DNA of 64,000 nucleotides from Verrucomicrobiota bacterium. GTDB taxonomy: Bacteria; Verrucomicrobiota; Verrucomicrobiia; Palsa-1439. Shown here piece by piece: positions 61,522-64,000 of the stretch. Positions within the stretch are counted from its first letter, which is position 1. Each line of letters opens with the position of its first letter. The position numbers and the translations under genes are program-made. The notes below the pieces were generated by a model. That model was not told where the DNA came from. It saw only the letters and a program-made list of their open reading frames with translations, and made no database searches. The DNA lies in contig PLZV01000031.1 in NCBI GenBank assembly GCA_003152315.1, positions 1 to 64,000 of the forward strand, read 5' to 3'.

Positions 61522-63780
61522 TCACGGCTTCGCGCCTTTCTGGATCACCGTATACGGCTGCCCGGCGATGGTCATCGAGCCGGTGAGTATGTTGCTGGTC
61601 GCATTGGTCGCCAGGTTGTAGCTAACAACTCCCCTGCCGAGGATATTCGTGCCGCCACTGATGATCGTGATGAACCCGTCATTGCTAACCGCTGTCCAGG
61701 CGCAATCGCTGAGGTTGGGGGTCACATGCACCGTCTTGGCGCCGCCCTTGGCCAGGAGCTTGCCGCTCTTGGGGCTTAGACGGAAGGTGCATCCGCCGGG
61801 AGCCTGAGTGACTGTGACCGACTCACCGGCAATCGTAAGAGTACCGACCAACGCAGTGGTATTCGTGTTACCCGGGACAGTGAAGCTAACCCGACCGTTC
61901 CCCGTGCCATTGGTGCCGGCAGTAATCGTGATGAAGCTGTCATTGCTGACCGCCGTCCAAGTGCAGTCCGTGCCCTTCGCCTTGACGCTGACGCTCTTCT
62001 TGCCGCCCTTAACTGTTACCTTTTCAACTGTCGGGGTCAGCGTAAACGTACATACTCCCGGTGCCGCAGCCCCCGCCTGGTTCACCGTGAACGTGTTCCC
62101 AGCGATGGTCATCGTGCCCGTGACAGGATTGGTGCTGCTATTGGCGGCGACGGTGTAGTGAACCGTCCCATTCCCAGAACCGCTGCTGCCGGAAGTGATG
62201 GTGATAAAGCCATCATTGCTGGCAGCCGTCCACGCGCAACCATGGGCTGCGGTAACGCCTACGGTACTGGCACCGCCCGCCGCGGTAGGCGACGCCTCGG
62301 TCGCACTCAACGTAAACGTGCATGCACCCGCCCCAGCCTGAGTCACCGTGAATGTATTCCCGGCAATCGTCATCGTACCGGAGACAGGATTCGTGCTGCT
62401 GTTGGCCGCGACGGTGTAGTGGACTGTCCCATTGCCGGTACCGCTGCTGCTGCCAGTGACCGTGATAAATCCGTCGTTGCTGACCGCCGTCCAGGCGCAA
62501 CCATTGGACGTGATAACACTTACGGTAGCGGCCCCACCCGCTGCACTGGGCGACGCATTGGTCAGGTTGAGCGCAAACGTGCAACCACCACCACCGCCAA
62601 TGCCACCCGCCGGAATGAGTTTATAGACCGTGCCACCACCGCCGTTTGCTCCCCCTTCATCCGTCGTGCCAAACAAATTCCCGCCGCTTGCTATAAAACC
62701 GTCCGGTGCGCTGCCATCCGCGCAGTTCGAGACGCTGCAAAAATCATACACGGGCGTCAGCGTTCCTGACGTGGTGAGTGTGAAGATCAGACCCGCGGCG
62801 TTGGTTCCCCCATCTTGCGTTACGCCATAAAACCCGCCGGCGCTATCCGTAATGGGTTCCAGCCCAGGCGAAGAACCGTCCATCACGCCATTGGTCCCGC
62901 TAAACTGATAAAACGTGGTCACCGTCCCCGACGACGTCATCTCGAACGCCGTACCAAAACCATTGGATCCCCCGATCGCCGTCGTGCCGATAAAATTCGC
63001 GCCGTTCTTCGCAGTCACGATAGGTTCGCTGCCATCCGTACCGGTAAATTGATGGAGTGTAGTGAACACCCCCCCGGCGGTAATCTGGAACACCGTACCC
63101 GTGTTGAACGTTCCCCCGGAGAAGGTCGAGCCGATAAAACTAGCGCCGTTCGCCAGTGTTAGTACGGGCAGCGAGCCATCTGCCACGCCATTGGTCCCGC
63201 TAAACACATGGATGGTGGTGAGCGTCCCCGCGGGCGTGATCGTGAAAATCGTACCGTCGTTGTTCGTTCCTCCTAATGCCGTATCGCCGATGAAAGACGA
63301 ACCGGACGGAAGAAGAACCTCTGGCCCGGAACCGTCAGCCACGCCATTCGTCCCGCTAAACTCATGGAGCGTAGTGAAAGTTCCTGCCGACGTAATCGTG
63401 AAGATTGTACCGTGGTTGTTCGTTCCTCCGCCAACGGCCGCGCCGTAAAAAAGGCCGCCACTTTCCAGGGACAACAACGGAACAGAACCGTCGGCCACGC
63501 CCAGATGTCCGCTAAATTGATGGAGCGTGGTCAAGGTGCCCTCCGGCGTGAGCTTGAATATCGTACCGAGGTCATTGGTACCCCCGGACGTGGTCGAGCC
63601 GTAAAAATTGCCATCGGTACCATGAATCAGGTGGCTGGGAGTACTGCCATCACTGCAGATGAAGCCACTGTTGGTAATGGCGCAAAAACTGTACAGCGTG
63701 GTCAGCGTCTGCGCCTGTGCGCTCCAACTTGCCGCCAATACCAAAATCATGACCGCAATAAAAACTCGAATGGTCTTCAT
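61522..63780 (-). CDS. secreted GloVer-repeat and BACON-like protein
   Basis: A 752-residue protein with a signal peptide (about 1-24, AQA). Residues ~25-395 are about eight repeats of ~45 residues with the pattern DGSxPxxL..GxFYGxTxxGGTNxxGTIFxxT, the GloVer-type choice-of-anchor tandem repeat. Residues ~400-750 are four BACON-like beta domains (CTFxLxxxxxxxxGGAxTV, CAWTAVSNDGFITI, GTMTIAGNTFTVTQ). GloVer proteins are secreted or cell-surface proteins abundant in Verrucomicrobiota and Planctomycetota. BACON domains bind mucin or polysaccharide-like ligands in some cases. No anchor follows the last domain. Confidence 0.88.
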   Translation of the reverse strand: MKTIRVFIAVMILVLAASWSAQAQTLTTLYSFCAITNSGFICSDGSTPSHLIHGTDGNFYGSTTSGGTNDLGTIFKLTPEGTLTTLHQFSGHLGVADGSVPLLSLESGGLFYGAAVGGGTNNHGTIFTITSAGTFTTLHEFSGTNGVADGSGPEVLLPSGSSFIGDTALGGTNNDGTIFTITPAGTLTTIHVFSGTNGVADGSLPVLTLANGASFIGSTFSGGTFNTGTVFQITAGGVFTTLHQFTGTDGSEPIVTAKNGANFIGTTAIGGSNGFGTAFEMTSSGTVTTFYQFSGTNGVMDGSSPGLEPITDSAGGFYGVTQDGGTNAAGLIFTLTTSGTLTPVYDFCSVSNCADGSAPDGFIASGGNLFGTTDEGGANGGGGTVYKLIPAGGIGGGGGCTFALNLTNASPSAAGGAATVSVITSNGCAWTAVSNDGFITVTGSSSGTGNGTVHYTVAANSSTNPVSGTMTIAGNTFTVTQAGAGACTFTLSATEASPTAAGGASTVGVTAAHGCAWTAASNDGFITITSGSSGSGNGTVHYTVAANSSTNPVTGTMTIAGNTFTVNQAGAAAPGVCTFTLTPTVEKVTVKGGKKSVSVKAKGTDCTWTAVSNDSFITITAGTNGTGNGRVSFTVPGNTNTTALVGTLTIAGESVTVTQAPGGCTFRLSPKSGKLLAKGGAKTVHVTPNLSDCAWTAVSNDGFITIISGGTNILGRGVVSYNLATNATSNILTGSMTIAGQPYTVIQKGAKP

Positions 63781-64000
63781 AAGCCTCGCCTCCGCCTTTG
63801 TTTTGAATCGTTCCTACGCCGCCCGACCTTGTACGCCAGCCCGCCCATAAATGACAAGAACAAATCATACGGCGCCATGCTGGTTGTGTGGTAGGATGAG
63901 CACCTTCTTTCGCGAAGAAAGGCCAGTCCCCCATGTCCACCTCGCGGGTACCCAGCACAAATTCTAACCGCATCGGACGGCACGCCCCGATGTCGTTTTC
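63781..64000. other. upstream region at the window edge
   Basis: Contains the 5' region of the GloVer protein gene. No gene, repeat or clear promoter is recognised before the window ends. Confidence 0.4.

Noticed and set aside
62000-62600. Near-identical nucleotide blocks as a mobile repeat
   Set aside because: They are the internal BACON-like domain repeats of one secreted protein gene.

Overview
The window is bacterial chromosome, GC-rich, with genes on both strands and long minus-strand operons. I infer a member of Verrucomicrobiota. The evidence is a pseudopilin with an H-X9-DG tail, a large secreted protein combining GloVer-type tandem repeats with BACON-like domains, DUF2283 proteins, and intergenic DNA packed with short palindromic repeats. 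One such repeat reads as EGRAPARP when translated. No rRNA, prophage, plasmid origin or CRISPR array was seen. I recognise one tRNA, one 6S RNA and one TPP riboswitch.

Layout. 1-8.3 kb is accessory DNA: repeat-rich spacers, a DUF2283 protein, a Shedu-type nuclease gene (SduA) with a small membrane protein, a pair made of a membrane protein and a DUF2971 protein, and small zinc-ribbon and membrane proteins. 8.3-22 kb holds a zf-TFIIB protein, LemA, HtpX with added zinc ribbons, a lipoprotein, a DCC1-LMF fusion, a deoxyribosyltransferase-like protein, a pseudopilin, a PAP2 protein, a DUF421 protein, glucose-6-phosphate isomerase and a VOC protein. 22.2-26.2 kb has a TMEM175 pseudogene, a repeat-filled spacer, and a divergent ArsR / rhodanese / CoA-disulfide reductase sulfur locus. 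26.3-38.5 kb is one long minus-strand run: rarA, 5-FTHF cyclo-ligase, rny, ymdB, an amidohydrolase, an STN-type secreted protein, bioF, bioA, a MEMO1-family protein and an IscA-like protein. Most of these genes overlap by a few bases. Riboswitch-controlled thiC and rnhA follow. A 6S RNA lies just upstream of rarA and the cyclo-ligase gene.

38.9-44.1 kb carries pheT and pheS, separated by a 1.8-kb insertion with GIY-YIG and HNH-type genes and 105-bp tandem repeats. 44.2-52 kb has a GH3 beta-glucosidase, a 2OG-Fe(II) oxygenase, a GT9 glycosyltransferase and an ABC exporter / phosphoesterase / acylphosphatase operon. 53-53.6 kb contains tRNA-Pro(CGG) and a second GIY-YIG gene, bracketed by direct repeats that include the 3' half of the tRNA. 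53.6-64 kb has DedA, a second DUF2283 protein, a broken SRAP gene, an Mrr-type coiled-coil nuclease, slipin/NfeD, an ArsB/NhaD-type transporter and the GloVer/BACON protein.

The strongest candidates for something new are: (1) two unrelated loci where a single-domain GIY-YIG gene sits between direct copies of short palindromic repeats, which suggests a nuclease-repeat mobile module; (2) a family of five 97-99 bp MITE-like elements with 13-14 bp terminal inverted repeats; (3) short repeats inserted in frame in coding genes; and (4) the Shedu locus with its neighbouring membrane-protein/DUF2971 pair.
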